The notes under the pieces: generated by a model
What the model was told of the DNA's origin: nothing
The model's input: only the letters and a program-made list of their open reading frames with translations
Databases searched by the model: none
Part shown: positions 11,601-22,239 of the stretch, in pieces
Layout of the letters: every line of letters starts with the position of its first letter
Numbering within the stretch: the first letter of the stretch is position 1
Position numbers and translations under genes: made by a program
Assembly: GCA_018857735.1 (NCBI GenBank)
Contig: JABMCL010001218.1
Coordinates: forward strand, 38,501-102,500
DNA length: 64,000 nt
DNA from: Alviniconcha marisindica
Lineage: Eukaryota > Mollusca > Gastropoda > Provannidae
Reading direction: 5' to 3'

Positions 11601-14600
11601 CCCCCCCCCCCCCCCCAATTGATTTTGAGAGGCAGTTAGTGCTCATGCTCCCCCTCTCCCCTTGATTGATTCAGTTTTTTGTTTTGTTTTAAAGACAATA
11701 TCTGTGTTACATAACCTGTATATTTCTCTCCTCTCCCTCAGGAACGTGAGAAAGACAGACGCATGTTCCAGAACATGGGCCACATGCCGGGCGGCGGGGG
11801 TGGGGATGGTGGGCGAGGGGGGCGTGGGGCTATGGGGGACATGCGAGGAGGCATGGGGGGTATGGGGGGCATGGGGCCCGGTGGGGGCATGGGCCTGGGT
11901 GGGGCAGGGCTGGGCATGGGGATGGGAGGGGGCATGGGGGCGCTGGGCATGGGAGGGGGTGGCATCACCCCGGAGGTCCTGGCACAGCTGGGCATCGAGG
12001 GACCAATCTCCAACACCGTCTTTGTGGCCAATGTGAGTGCTTTGGGTGGCATGTCTGTATGCCTTTTTTCATCATTTCTTTATCGCCTTTCTTAACCATG
12101 ATGAGATTCTTCAGGCAGAAAAAAAATGAGACTCCCCAGCTCCTAATGTTCTGTAAGGTAAAAGCTCAGATCAGACATAACAGTGTTGAGATGACTGACT
12201 GGAAGAAGAAATTTGTTTGAAAGCTTGCACATTCTGCTATTTTGGTGTGATGATTTGGGGGATTTGAGACCAATTTGCTGCCATTAAATATGTGAGTGCT
12301 ATAGAAAATGTAAGCACACAGATGATCTTTTTCTATGAACAACATTCCTGTGCGTGACAACTCTCCATATCTTGAAGGTTCAGTTACTGTTTGGACCAAT
12401 GGGTGCCCACACACACATTTATGCACACGTGCACTGAAACACATGCATGCATGCACGCACACACACGCACACACATACATATTTGTCATTAAGAAATTTG
12501 AACACATTTTTCTTAGTTGTAAATAAGTTGACTTTGCCATGTCCAGAACTGTGAGCCGGATTCTTACTTCTGATTTGGTGACTTACATTTTAAACTTGGA
12601 AATAATTTTGAATGTTTGATTCATCAGGAGGTGATCCTGTACCTTGTGATCAATCTCCTGACTGTGACTTTGTGTTGATTGTGGGAACAGCTGGACTACA
12701 AAGTGACGTGGCACAAACTGAAGGAAGTGTTCAAATTAGCCGGCAATGTGGTGAAGGCTGAAATCAAAGAGGACAAGAATGGCAAGTCACGGGGAATGGG
12801 CATTGTTCAGTTTGAACAACCCCTGGAAGCCGTCCAAGCAGTCTGTATCCTTTTCGTCTGGGTCTGGGTATTGCTCGTATGTTCTTAGTAATTCAGCTCT
12901 ATATGAGTTTTGTTTGTCTATTAGTATTACTGTGATGGGTAAAATGTCAGAATTTGTGGCTGTGCTTTTTTACGTCTCACCTTAATGTGCAGGAGCACTG
13001 AGTATAGGACTCTTGGAGCGGGGAAAGGCAGACTAATGATGTTTTTATTATTGTTGTTATCGTTGATCAGCTACAAGACTGAATCAATATTGAAACAACA
13101 GGGTCTACATAATGTGGGTCACAACCCGTGGGTCAGAGGTCTGGATTATGAGTGCAGAATTTTGCTTTCTCGGGGTAGGGTGTAAGGAAAGGCACCTCCT
13201 CCACCTCCACCATGTATTGTAGCCGGCGAAGGGTGATGTTATATGTGGGTGTGTCATGGCCATTATTGCCGTAAAGGGTAGAAAGCAAGTAATGAACTTT
13301 GATCACTTCTTTGACTTGCCATCAGCTATGTTCAACAACCAGTCGCTGTTTGACCGTAGAATGATTGTCCGCATGGACAAAGTTCCTGAAGATTCTGCCC
13401 CACCAGGACCCAAACTGCCAAGTGAGTCTCTCTGTCTGCTTTGTTCCCCACCTCACAGATGTCAGTTTGTCAGCATTCCTCAGCTAAACCCTTGTTCCCC
13501 ACCTCACAGATGTCAGTTTGTCAGCATTCCTCAGCTAAACCCTTGTTCCCCACCTCACAGATGTTTGTTTGTCAGCATTCCTCAGCAAAACCCTTGTTCC
13601 CCATATCACAGATGTTTGTTAGCATTCCTCAACAAAACCCTTGTTCCCCACCTCGCAAATGTCAGTTTGTTAGCATTCCTCAACAAAACCCTTGTTCCCC
13701 ACCTCACAGATGTCAGTTTGTTAGCATTCCTCAGTTAAACCCTTGTTCCCCACCTCACAGATGTCAGTTTGTCAGCATTCCTCAGCTAAACCCTTGTTCC
13801 CCATATCACAGATGTTTGTTAGCATTCCTCAACAAAACCCTTGTTCCCCACCTCACAGATGTCAGTTTGTTAGCATTCCTCAGTTAAACCCTTGTTCCCC
13901 ACCTCACAGGTGTCAGTTTGTCAGCATTCCTCAGCTAAAACCCTTGTTCCCCACCTCACAGATGTCAGTTTGTCAGCATTCCTCAGCTAAACCCTTGTTC
14001 CCCACCTCATAGATGTCAGTTTGTCAGCATTCCTCAGCTAAACCCTTGTTTCCCACCTCATAGATGTCAGTTTGTCAGCATTCCTCAGCTAAACCCTTGT
14101 TCCCCACCTCACAGATGTCAGTTTGTCAGCATTCCTCAGCTAAAAGCCTTAGGTTCACCCAGTGTTGGGGAGGGCAGGGCCAGGTACAACTGTTCCCCTC
14201 CTCTGTACGTACTGTCATACCTGTGTCTGCAAATGCGGTGTTACCCATCGCTCTGGCAGCGACTTTAACAGTTTAAGGATCTTGATGATGGAGTTTGTCA
14301 TGTCATGAAGATTACTAGCTCAAAGTAATCCTGACCTGAAACTGTTAACACAACAGACATTTTGCTTCAGCCTTAACATTCTAGCTGGAGACAATAGGAT
14401 GGCAATGTCAGCTGCAGACTGGATCCCATAGATCAGCTAGACCAAAACGTGTTGTGTGGGGGGTTGGGGGGGTTGTGAATCCCCAGTGTTCCAGAAAATG
14501 TTTGCTTCAGGTCTTTTCCATTCTTCTCTGGGTCATCGGCTCTGTGGCAAAAGGAGTCTTAAAGGAGAGGTGGATTGTTGTGAGGGAATCATTTCCATGG

Positions 14601-17600
14601 AACTGCGAAGGGAACAGTGTAGAAACAAAACTGCTTTGAAAACAGTGGGTAGACTTGTATCAGGGGTGTCACTGTATCTTTGAAAAATGTGCAGTAAAAG
14701 TGTCCAGGCTTTGTGTGTGTCACATTGTTTTCTTACGTTTACCATTTGTATTTCAGGTGGCCTCAAATCTATTGGCATGGGGCTGGGACTAGGAGGCACT
14801 CCGCTCGCCAATCTTGCACAGCTCAGCGGTATGCAGACCATTCTTCCTTTGTTCTCACTTTGCAGAGAAGATGGAGTGTATCGGTGTTGGGTGCTCCGAA
14901 CTGTTTATGTTGGGCCAGGTTGCCGTTTATGTGAGAGCTGGCAGATTGGTAATGACTGTAACCCTTACTGAATGGTGGGTGGTGGTAATGACTGGAGTGA
15001 CCCTGACTGTAGGTGCGTGACCAGTGTGGATGTATTTGTCCACTAATTTATCATGTAAGCTTCTGATTGAAGTTCAGTGCATTATATTTCTAGATCCCGA
15101 CACGTAAAAGGCTCCAAAGAGCGCTTATTTATTAGGACACAATCTGCCAAACACCTTTTATGTGTTTGGGTCTTGTTTTAGAACGCTAGCAGTCATTCTT
15201 GTTTCAGATATATTTATTCTTCTAGAATCTGAGAACTAGCAACATGGTAGATTAATTTCTTTAAGGCTGTGTTTGAAGCCCTTGCTCAAACGTGTGTCAG
15301 TAATGGTTCAAGCTCCTGGGGCGTTGGGGCCTCACTAAATTGTAAGCTTTCTGTTGACTCACGGTATCCACTCCATTTGCAGGTGCTGCCTCCGGCATGG
15401 GTCTAGGGGCGGGCTTGGGTGGGGCCGGCTTGGGCGCTGGGGGTCTAGGAGCAGGCGCTGGACTGGGCCTGGGTGTGGAAGGTCTGGGTGGAGGGGGTCT
15501 AGGGGTGGGGGGCCTGGGGGGTCTGTCTGGACTGGGAGGGGTGGGCGCGGGGTTGGGGGGCTCCGGGCTGGCAGGGCTGGGGGGTCTGGGGGCAGGCCTG
15601 GGAGGTCTGGCGAAGCTGGGCATTGAGGGGCTTGGGGCCATGGGCATGGACTCCGGCATGATGGGGGGTGGGGGTAGCGGGGGTTATGGCGGCAGCGGGG
15701 GGTACGGGGGCAGTGGGGGGTACGGGGGCGCTGGTGACAGGGGTCGTCGGGAGGAGCGAGGTCAGCGGTTCACTCGCCCAGACAACTGTACCGTCCTCGT
15801 CAAAAACGTGAGGTTCTTTTACTTGTTTGAATTTTTTGTTTAAAATACATTGTTGGCTTGTTGGACACATGGAGTTGTATTTGATGTTGATAGAATGTGG
15901 TGTGCCCAGATATGACCTTGGGTGCTTCTTGATATCATGAACATTGTTTTATTTTCTGGTTTATGAATTATATGAGCACTTGGTGGGTACCTCATCTTGA
16001 GTTGGGCACTAAGCATTTCACAGTGGCAACTGTGTTGTGCTGTTCTCTACTTCTGATCAGACCAGCTGCACTCTAGTCATGTGTGACTGAGTGACTGTAG
16101 CTTCACACAGCTCATTTTTGAATGTCCATCAGAGTGGTGTACTTACAGCGCTGTTTCGTTGTTACTTGGCTGGTGCCACAGAAAACTGCTGTCTCAGCAC
16201 ATTTTCTGTGTACAACATGCAGGCCTGTGTATGTAGCGTGCATGTATGTTTTAGCTGTAACCTGCCACCTACATTTTGGCCAGAATGATCAGGATCTTTA
16301 AGTGCTACTGCGGTAAAACAGGGGCAGAACAGATACTGAAATAAGAGTCAGTACAAAAAATTGACCCTGGAGAAGAAATTCTCTCACCTGTCCTGCCAGG
16401 AATGGAACCTGTAACTGTTTGATCGTGTGTTCCATGCTCTTCCGCTGAGCTGTCCCTGCTCTTTCTCTTTAACCTTTTTTATTTTTTTATGTGTGTGTGG
16501 CATGCAAATACTCCATTTGTGACTCTGCCCCCCCGCCCTGCCTCCCCCAAGAAAACAGAACAGCTGCTTGTGTCATTCACTTCTGAACAAGGTGTATAAA
16601 TGTTTTGATGACAGTTGTCATGGTGCACTGTCGGTCATGTCAAAATGTCTTGTTGGTGGATTTCAGCTTCCTTATGCTGTGACTTGGCAGGAGCTTCGTG
16701 AACGCTTCCAGGAAATAGGTAAGATGTGATAATTATCTGTGCCTTGTTTTTATTGGGGTTTTCATCTCTCCGTACTTCTGCTTGCATCCCAGCCCCACAC
16801 TCCTCATTTTGTTGGAGGTGGCAGTTGAGTTATCTGTGCTTTACAAACTTTCAAACTTGTCAGTATGGTCACAGAAGGAATCAAATAAATGCTGAACAGT
16901 TACAGTGTATAGTAGGGTTCTGTGCTGTCAATCAACCAACCAGATGCAGCCAATCAGATCACTGTAGTAAGTAATATTCTGTGCAAAAACATTGAAGAGT
17001 AGTTGCTATGACTGGCTCACAAGCTGAAGCATAGCAGCAGAGTGAAAGGCTGCGGCATTTTTAAACAAAAACGGTATTTACAGCATGGTACTTGGGAGCC
17101 AAAAGCTTGTGGGACTGTAACTATGGGAAGGCTAGGCTTAGAGCTCAGTGCAGAATCCTCTGTAGTACTTAATTCGTAGAGCATACAGTGCGTGTGCAGT
17201 AAGTAAGTAAGTAACTTGGTGTTTCACGGCAGGCTCCAAAGCATCTTGCTTGGGTGAAGCTAGTGTTGGTTTAAGCTCAAGTATCGTTCAGTCCTGAGAA
17301 TCTTCAGCCAAGCTGGAGCTTTACACATCTTTTAAAATGAACCAGTAGAACCCTACCACTGCAGTGTGTTGCAATAGGACTTCAGGGAATTCCAGGCTCT
17401 GTTCATGCTGTCTCATTCTTGTGTCTGACAACTATTGGGCTGATTATGACTGTTGCACTTGCTCAGGGGAGGTGAAGTTTGCTGAGATCAAGCTGGAGAA
17501 AGGTCGGTCCACTGGTCAGGGGCTGGTGAGGTTCTCTACTGAGGATGATGCTGTCCGTGCTATCAGTATCCTTGCCTAAGTCTGGCTGCTTGGTGACAAT

Positions 17601-18075
17601 ATCATGACTGTTCTTGACCGCATCATGTCCACACACGATCACATGTCCAAATGATTGCATCATGACCGTACCTGACCACATCATGTCCACATATGATCAC
17701 ATCATGTCTAAATGACTGTATCATGACTGTACTTGACCACATGTCCAGACATGTTCACATCATGTCCAAATGACCACAGCATGTCCAGACGTGATCGTGT
17801 CATGTCGAAATGACTGTGTTGTGACCATTTACCAGACATGATCACATGTCCAAATGACCACATGTCCAGAGACGATCACATGTCCAAATGACCACATCAT
17901 GTCTGCACTTGACCACATCATGTCTGCACTTGACCACATCATGTCTACACTTGACCACATCATGTCAGTGCTTGGAGACTTGCATATGCCATTTGATCCA
18001 TAACCTTGCCCAGACAGCATGGACCAAACTCGCTTCGAGGGTCGCACCATTGAAGTGCGAATGTACCGAGGATGA
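4781..18075 (+). CDS. HNRNPM: hnRNP M / MYEF2-type RNA-binding protein, whole gene (12 coding exons)
   Basis: Nuclear pre-mRNA-binding protein of the hnRNP M family, known to influence splice-site choice. Coding exons: 4781-4935, 5784-5941, 9407-9467, 10833-10926, 11742-12032, 12691-12844, 13326-13421, 14757-14828, 15383-15807, 16667-16718, 17467-17565, 18014-18075. All introns are GT-AG and all phases close, giving about 572 aa. Order: acidic/Gln-rich N terminus (1-50), Arg/Ser stretch (52-75), RRM1 (82-156), Gly/Met-rich linker, RRM2 (247-322), second Gly-rich linker (337-490), RRM3 (495-572) ending at the stop. RNP1 cores are KGMAVIEF, RGMGIVQF and GQGLVRF, lacking the usual aromatics as is normal for hnRNP M. 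The start at 4781 lies in a strong context (AAAATGG); an in-frame ATG at 4751 would add 10 residues. Vertebrate HNRNPM is longer (about 730 aa) because its linker repeats are expanded. Family assignment is firm; HNRNPM versus MYEF2 cannot be separated, since both descend from one invertebrate gene. Confidence 0.93.
5784..5941 (+). CDS. HNRNPM: hnRNP M coding exon 2 (RS stretch and start of RRM1)
   Basis: Encodes an RS-like stretch (RRDRRRSRSPLRSRSRSRD) and then RNP2 of RRM1 (VVVKNMPYELKW). Three consecutive AGs (TAGCAGCAG) end at 5777, 5780 and 5783; each would be in phase, so the exon could begin at 5778, 5781 or 5784. Donor GAAG|GTAAGT. The intron that follows is 3.5 kb and carries the DNA transposon at 6453-7874. 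Confidence 0.88.
6453..7874 (+). mobile_element. DNA transposon with TIRs and 6-bp target duplication, inside hnRNP M intron 2
   Basis: Terminal CAGACCTGTTTA at 6453-6464 is matched by its reverse complement TAAACAGGTCTG at 7863-7874. Both ends are flanked by CATGAG (6447-6452 and 7875-7880), a 6-bp target site duplication. Subterminal CTACGC/CTACAC motifs are repeated at both ends. The interior contains a decayed zinc-finger reading frame (6749-7050). The superfamily was not assigned. Confidence 0.8.
6749..7050 (+). pseudogene. Broken transposon-type zinc-finger reading frame
   Basis: An ATG at 6749 opens MSESKKRAYETSSSEDSVLA and stops at TAA (6877-6879). The same frame then continues with CLVPSRKGSELVLCTTCKSD, and after a one-base frameshift with KHGGRFDCKQPVESKSYKEF. 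The CxxC followed by HGG and a His/Lys-rich tail resembles the BED/TTF-like N-terminal finger of transposase-derived proteins. With one stop and one frameshift it is not functional as it stands. Lying within TIRs, it was probably the element's own gene. Confidence 0.55.
9407..9467 (+). CDS. HNRNPM: hnRNP M coding exon 3 (RRM1 middle)
   Basis: Encodes VGDVAYVEMIEGNDGKPKGM, the beta2-beta3 part of RRM1. Acceptor GTGCAG, donor GC|GTAAGT. This 61-bp exon was assembled by homology and phase. The 1.4-kb intron after it contains a 59-bp direct duplication (about 9860-9978) and a C-run near 10010, but no other gene. Confidence 0.85.
9858..9978 (+). repeat. Direct duplication of 59 bp
   Basis: GTGACAAGAAAATTGCTTCA, then CACTATGAGTGTAACTCCCC and GTTGCTAGGCAG, occurs twice head to tail with one mismatch, in hnRNP M intron 3. 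Confidence 0.9.
10833..10926 (+). CDS. HNRNPM: hnRNP M coding exon 4 (end of RRM1)
   Basis: Completes RRM1: VIEFKDKDAARKAIETMHQ, then YKIHDRYLVVNE. Acceptor TTTTGCAG, donor GAG|GTGAGA, phase 0. The 0.8-kb intron that follows is AT-rich with C-runs (11130-11160, 11590-11615) and shows no other gene. Confidence 0.88.
11742..12032 (+). CDS. HNRNPM: hnRNP M coding exon 5 (Gly/Met-rich linker)
   Basis: Begins EREKDRRMFQNMGHMPGG, runs through GGMGGMG-type repeats, and ends EGPISNTVFVAN, which opens RRM2. Acceptor CCCTCAG, donor AAT|GTGAGT. The Pro-rich ORF on the opposite strand is an antisense shadow of this repeat. Confidence 0.92.
12691..12844 (+). CDS. HNRNPM: hnRNP M coding exon 6 (RRM2)
   Basis: Encodes LDYKVTWHKLKEVFKLAGN through EQPLEAVQAV, including RNP1 RGMGIVQF. 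Acceptor GGAACAG. Donor T|GTATCC is weak, but phase and homology require it: the joined codon TCT gives AVSMFNNQSLFD. Confidence 0.88.
13326..13421 (+). CDS. HNRNPM: hnRNP M coding exon 7 (end of RRM2)
   Basis: Encodes MFNNQSLFDRRMIVRMDKV and then a Pro-rich tail. Acceptor CATCAG, donor CCAA|GTGAGT. A 51-bp minisatellite starts about 20 bp after the donor, and the exon frame stays open into it to 13738. Confidence 0.9.
13441..14150 (+). repeat. 51-bp minisatellite in hnRNP M intron 7, about 14 copies
   Basis: The unit contains TTGTTCCCCACCTCACAGAT, GTCAGTTTGTCAGCATTCCT and CAGCTAAACCC; some units are 46 bp. Each unit includes a pyrimidine tract followed by CACAG. The array starts 20 bp after the exon 7 donor. 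Full units are 17 codons long (CSPPHRCQFVSIPQLNP). Confidence 0.92.
14757..14828 (+). CDS. HNRNPM: hnRNP M coding exon 8 (linker)
   Basis: Encodes GLKSIGMGLGLGGTPLANLA and continues QLS. Acceptor TTTCAG, donor AGCG|GTATGC. The Gly/Met/Leu linker composition matches the vertebrate paralogues. The next intron (about 0.55 kb) contains a deleted copy of foldback family A at about 15093-15190. Confidence 0.85.
15093..15192. mobile_element. Foldback family A, internally deleted copy
   Basis: Retains both termini (GATCCCGACACGTAAAAGG and CCTTTTATGTGTTTGGGTC) with most of the interior lost. Lies in hnRNP M intron 8. Confidence 0.55.
15383..15807 (+). CDS. HNRNPM: hnRNP M coding exon 9 (long Gly-rich linker, start of RRM3)
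   Basis: The largest coding exon, about 141 codons of GLGG/GAGLG-type low-complexity sequence, then YGGSGG repeats, a basic RGRREERGQR-like patch and NCTVLVKN, the RNP2 of RRM3. Acceptor TTTGCAG, donor AAC|GTGAGG. The Pro-rich ORF on the opposite strand is its shadow. The 0.86-kb intron after it holds a SINE at about 16025-16462. Confidence 0.9.
16025..16462 (-). mobile_element. tRNA-derived SINE, copy 1
   Basis: Clearly related to the copies at 28103-28568 and 38456-38921: shared AGAGTGGTGTACTTAC, CTGTAACCTGCCACCTAC, CAGAATGATCAGGATCTTTA and ATAAGAGTCAG. The tRNA-like head is at the right end, so the element reads on the minus strand. It lies in hnRNP M intron 9. Confidence 0.7.
16667..16718 (+). 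CDS. HNRNPM: hnRNP M coding exon 10 (RRM3)
   Basis: A 52-bp exon encoding LPYAVTWQELRERFQEIG, helix 1 of RRM3. Acceptor TTTCAG, donor ATAG|GTAAGA. The 0.75-kb intron that follows contains a dispersed repeat motif with GTAAG repeats at about 17197 and no gene. Confidence 0.88.
17467..17565 (+). CDS. HNRNPM: hnRNP M coding exon 11 (RRM3)
   Basis: Encodes EVKFAEIKLEKGRSTGQG, then LVRFSTEDDAVRAI. Acceptor GCTCAG, donor A|GTATCC. Reading past the donor stops within a few codons. The intron is filled by an imperfect CATGTC/TGACCACA tandem repeat (about 17585-17965). Confidence 0.9.
17585..17965 (+). repeat. Imperfect tandem repeat in hnRNP M intron 11
   Basis: Alternating CATCATGTCC, CACATGATCACATGTCCA and AATGACC motifs. 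The last part is a clean 21-bp unit (TGACCACATCATGTCTGCACT) repeated about four times. Confidence 0.85.
18014..18075 (+). CDS. HNRNPM: hnRNP M coding exon 12 (C terminus)
   Basis: Encodes NSMDQTRFEGRTIEVRMYRG and stop. Acceptor TTGCCCAG. The protein ends right after the last beta strand of RRM3, as human hnRNP M does. This terminal exon lacks an ATG-started ORF and was found by phase and homology. Confidence 0.88.
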
Positions 18076-18685
18076 ACGGGGCACAGTGTTTGAGACACCA
18101 GCAATGATTGTCGACCTAAGACCCAGGTGGATACACTGCCCTGGCGCCAGCTGTGTGGTGTACGTATCTCCTGATGAATATGCATGGTCCTTGACCTTTG
18201 AACCTGTCTTGGAGTTTTCGTCATCGGGGGAATCTTGTCAGAGGGTGGAGTTCATCATTATCCCAGTTTTGTCATCAACTTTTCCTGCCGTCTGAGGAAC
18301 TCCCTGCTAAAGTCTTGTGGAGCTGTGACCTCTGGAGTATTCTGTGTGTTGTGTTCCTGGAAGTAAACTCTTTTGAGTTTTGGCATCAATTTGAGTGTCG
18401 ACTTTTATTGAAACATTTGGGATCAGACTGTTTTATTTGTTAAAGTGAATAAGGTTCAGTTTGGTTTTAGCTTTTTTGTTCCAAAGATCAAAATCAGCGT
18501 GTGGTGTAGTTGTTGTCATCGTGTGGATGAATTGAATGGTGTCCCAGAGAAGTCGCAGACCAAAGTTTGAAAAGGAAGTATTGTTCCAGTAACAGTGGAG
18601 GAAGATGAGTAACGTAACATTTTTAGATCATTGATTTGTCATGGTGTTGTTCATTGTTCCATTCTTCGGCATGTTGTGTTCGTCT

Positions 18686-18691
18686 AATAAA
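18686..18691 (+). promoter_or_regulatory. Polyadenylation signal of hnRNP M
   Basis: A canonical AATAAA about 610 bp after the stop codon, followed by T- and GT-rich sequence. It is the first good signal downstream. Use of later sites cannot be excluded. Confidence 0.6.
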
Positions 18692-21600
18692 GGGTCTTTT
18701 AATCATCCATGGTGCTCTTATGTCTTGGTAGGTGAAAGTGTGTGCTTAAAAGAAATGTTACAGTCATTGTTCAGAACATTTTGAAGACTGCTGTTCCCAA
18801 TCAAGAGAATGGTGCTCAGTTTTGCTGTGGAAGTGTGTCACGACTATCTGAGATGCAAAACAGTTCCTTTCCATTCTTCAAGTTTATTTATATTGTTTGA
18901 TGTCATAATTTTTTATTATCAAAATTTAACCTTCCTTATTGCTTGAGAATTTGAGTTCTATTTTGAATCAGAAATTTAACATAGGTTTAATCACACCATC
19001 AGGGCATCTCATCACTTTGAAGAGAGTTTGTTGTGTGTGTGTTCAGTTTGTTGTATGTAATCATATCTGAAGCACTTACTGGTAGGCTTTGTGGTGCAGT
19101 GGTTGAGGGTTCCAAAGTCCACAGAGTGCATGTTTTGTTGACTGTTTTTATTGTTGATTAAATGAAGTTTTTTTGTGAATCGTTTCAAATTTCACATAAT
19201 TATACCAGGCTGGCTCACTTACTTCAAGACATTGAGGTAGATCATTGTCACTAGTGTCTTAGGATGTCAGGGGGAAGAATTTGTGGCAAATGCACAGTGT
19301 TATCAGTCTTGCATGTATGCCTATTTCTGATAACTGTGAGCTCGGCATCTTTTGCTTTGTACAAGGTGAGTTAGATGGTGGACTGGGACGTGACTGAAAT
19401 CAGTTGAGTTTAATCAAAAGTTTAGCACCCCAAAAGTTGAACAAACGTGGTCTGCGCCTGTTTTATTTTCCCACCCCTCCCCACCCCCACCACATAATTA
19501 TATTTGAACAGAATTGTAGAGATGCAGAATAAGAATAATTTCCACATACTGTGCTTTATTTAAGATTTTTGAGACATGTTTATGTTGAGGTCACCCACAG
19601 CACCCCTCCCCTCCCCTACCCCCCAGTTTTTTTTCTTCTTCTTAAACCCATTCTTTTGCTATTTGGGGGTTTCCAGTGGACCAGAGAGTGCACACCTTTG
19701 TGCAAGTGAGAGACACTGTATTTATATCTGTGAGACATTTGTTGAGACAAATTTTCACCAGTTTTTCGCTATTGGTTTTGGCAGCAAGTCAAAGCAATGG
19801 CAAGTCCCTGTAAGTATTTGTGATGACACTGTCAAATGGAGTCCAAAGTAACGTCAGCAGAAGAGCTGCCTTCTTGTGTTTGAGTCTTCGTTATCCCGAA
19901 GTCTTCAAGCAGTGGAGTTCTACATGATCGTCAGTGGAAGGAGGATGTGAAATCACTCAGTATTGGGTTGAGTGGCAGGCAACCCTGCATGGATCTGTTG
20001 CTGGTTTGCGGCAGAGGAAGTTTCAGTGACAAGGAACATCAAACGCTTCGGCAAAGAGAGAAAAGTGGTTGAGTCAACTGATGAGGGCAGATGGCGCCAT
20101 ATTGGGGTGTGCTGGGGAAGGATTGTGGCAAGTTGAGGTTGGTGTGTTGGTCAACTTGTTCCTTGTCGGTGCGTTCAGGCACTTCTCCCTAGCACGTGGC
20201 GCTGGTTCTGGTTGGTATCGGTAAGCCTTTTCACTCTTCCTGCTCTCTCTCTAGTCTCGCTCCAGTTTTTAAAGTTCACTTTCTGCTTCCAAAGAGTATG
20301 ACAGTTGAAACGCTCAGTCTCGCTGCAGTCTTGATCATTGCCATCTTGTGCGTCGGTTGATGATGCTTTTTGGCTGCTTGTTTTTTGTGTCCTGTTTATG
20401 TATCTTTTTTGTGGTGACATGCTTTGTCTGCTGCTGTTTGCTTTGTTTTTCTTTCTTCCGTTTATTTTTGTTTGTTCTGCTGCTTGTGCCAAGACTAAGG
20501 ACAGTACCCTCCTTGGCCCCCAATCCCATTGGGTTGTCTGCCGTACCCCATTTAAACGTGTAGCAGAATCTTCGGCTATGTGAAGATGGTTCAGTCAGGG
20601 GTTAGTTTCCAGGTCATAGAATAAAAATTAAAAACAAAAAACTAAAACAAAAATGTTGTTCCCTGCCTTTTGGGTTGCTGCATTTCATCTTCAAGGGTTC
20701 TGATTTATGGCCAGTTGAACTGAAGCATGGAAGGACTGAGAGGGTGAGCCCCTTAGTCACCAGTTTCCAGAGCCGGTCTGCTGTGTGCTAGTCCAGTGAC
20801 CAGTTCCAAGTTTACATCCCTTTTGAGGCCAACCAAGATACTGAGTTGGGTTAAACTAAAATGTGGTTGGAAAAGCTGGGTGGGGGTAGGAGATGGAAGT
20901 AGCAGAGGCTATATCAAAGTTAAATTTTGTCTTGCTGCTGATGTTTGAGTGCTTTAATGCTTGCCATGCGCCTTGTTCAGGAAAGGAAAGTGGGGTGGGG
21001 GTATGACCGTATGGGAGAGTCCTGATTGGTTGTTGACCTGAAAAGTCTGGTGAAAGTTACAAAGAATTTAGCTTCCACCTCCTCTTGTCCTGTTGAATTT
21101 ATTTGTAATGTTGTTGCAGTTGGTTTGAGTGATTTGCTGATGTCAGTTATCTTTGCATAACTCAGGGGTTCTTGAATTGTTACAAGTTCTTTGATTTTAA
21201 GTGCTGTTTCTGCAAATGTCTGAGATAAGCTAATCAGCCTGACTGACTTTTTGAGATTGTGAAGAAAAGGTAATTGTATTAACACTGTTTTTTTGTATTG
21301 TATTGCTTATTGTGGGCAGCAGTGTAGTTTTGTCGACAAATCTTAACAGTCGTCAGTTTCCTGTGGGCAGAAATTGCCATGGTGATGTTGTGGTAAAATT
21401 CTGCCAACTTGTGAGTATCTTGTATCGTTCTGTCAGGTGTTTTTGTTTATTTTGGGGGGGTTTGCTCTGAGATAAATTCCGTTTCCTATTTGCACATCAG
21501 GGGAATAATGTTTCTGGTGGTTCCATTTGTTTTCACTTGCTTGGGGAAGTTTGAATCTTTCGAAGATGCCAAATTCAGTTGGTTGCTTGCCTTTTTTTTT

Positions 21601-22230
21601 CCTTGGGAGAAAACTACTGGCATCATTTGAAGTGTTCTCATCTTACACATCACATTCTTTAAAGTTGATGGGGTTTCTTCTGAAATTGCAGTTATGGAAT
21701 GATGGCAGTTAAAGGCTGGGTTTCTGAATCTGGAAAGATATATTTTGGAGCGTCAGTGTTTTGCTCAAGGGCTTGAGTTGGAGCATGCTGTTTGCAGCGT
21801 CAGTAGTTCCAACTGCTGTCTCAGTCAAGTTTAACTTCTGAGAATAGCTGTTTTGTTTTCTAATTTGTTCAGTCTTGGAAGTGTTTGCACTACTTTTGTT
21901 TGACAAGTCGATTTTACTGGTCTGTGGAGGGCAAAGTGGTCTGGGCTGTATTTGGTTGAGGTGACAGAAGTTTTGCCGAGTGCATGCAGTAGTTGCGATG
22001 CTGTGTTCTCGGCATCGCTCGCACAGCACCAGCGTGCGTGTCAGAGCGGCCATGACTGGCAGCCTGTTTTTGTTTCAGGCGGTTGAAGAGCAGCCCAGGA
22101 CCTGGCTTCCTGCACACAGAGCTGAGCCCAGCGGCTCCTTGGTCTGTCCGCCGCCTGACTGATCAGCTCCCTGTTGATCAGATCCTTGTTTAATCAACAG
22201 TCAGCTCCACAGTTATCAGCTCCCTGATGC
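18692..22230. other. Gene-free stretch downstream of hnRNP M
   Basis: No exon with coding character or recognisable homology was seen on either strand; short ORFs here have irregular codon use. The sequence is TG-rich with a few homopolymer runs. It may include alternative 3' UTR of hnRNP M. Confidence 0.5.
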
Positions 22231-22239
22231 ACAGCTAGT

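Noticed and set aside
13441..14150. CRISPR-like array
   Set aside because: Whole units are repeated without unique spacers, inside a eukaryotic intron. The same reasoning excludes all other arrays here.
15297..15870. Pro-rich minus-strand ORFs
   Set aside because: They are antisense shadows of the Gly-rich hnRNP M exon 9; the same is true at 11738-12052 for exon 5.
20338..20583. Hydrophobic 81-codon ORF
   Set aside because: T-rich sequence with an overlapping equally hydrophobic frame; no recognisable family.
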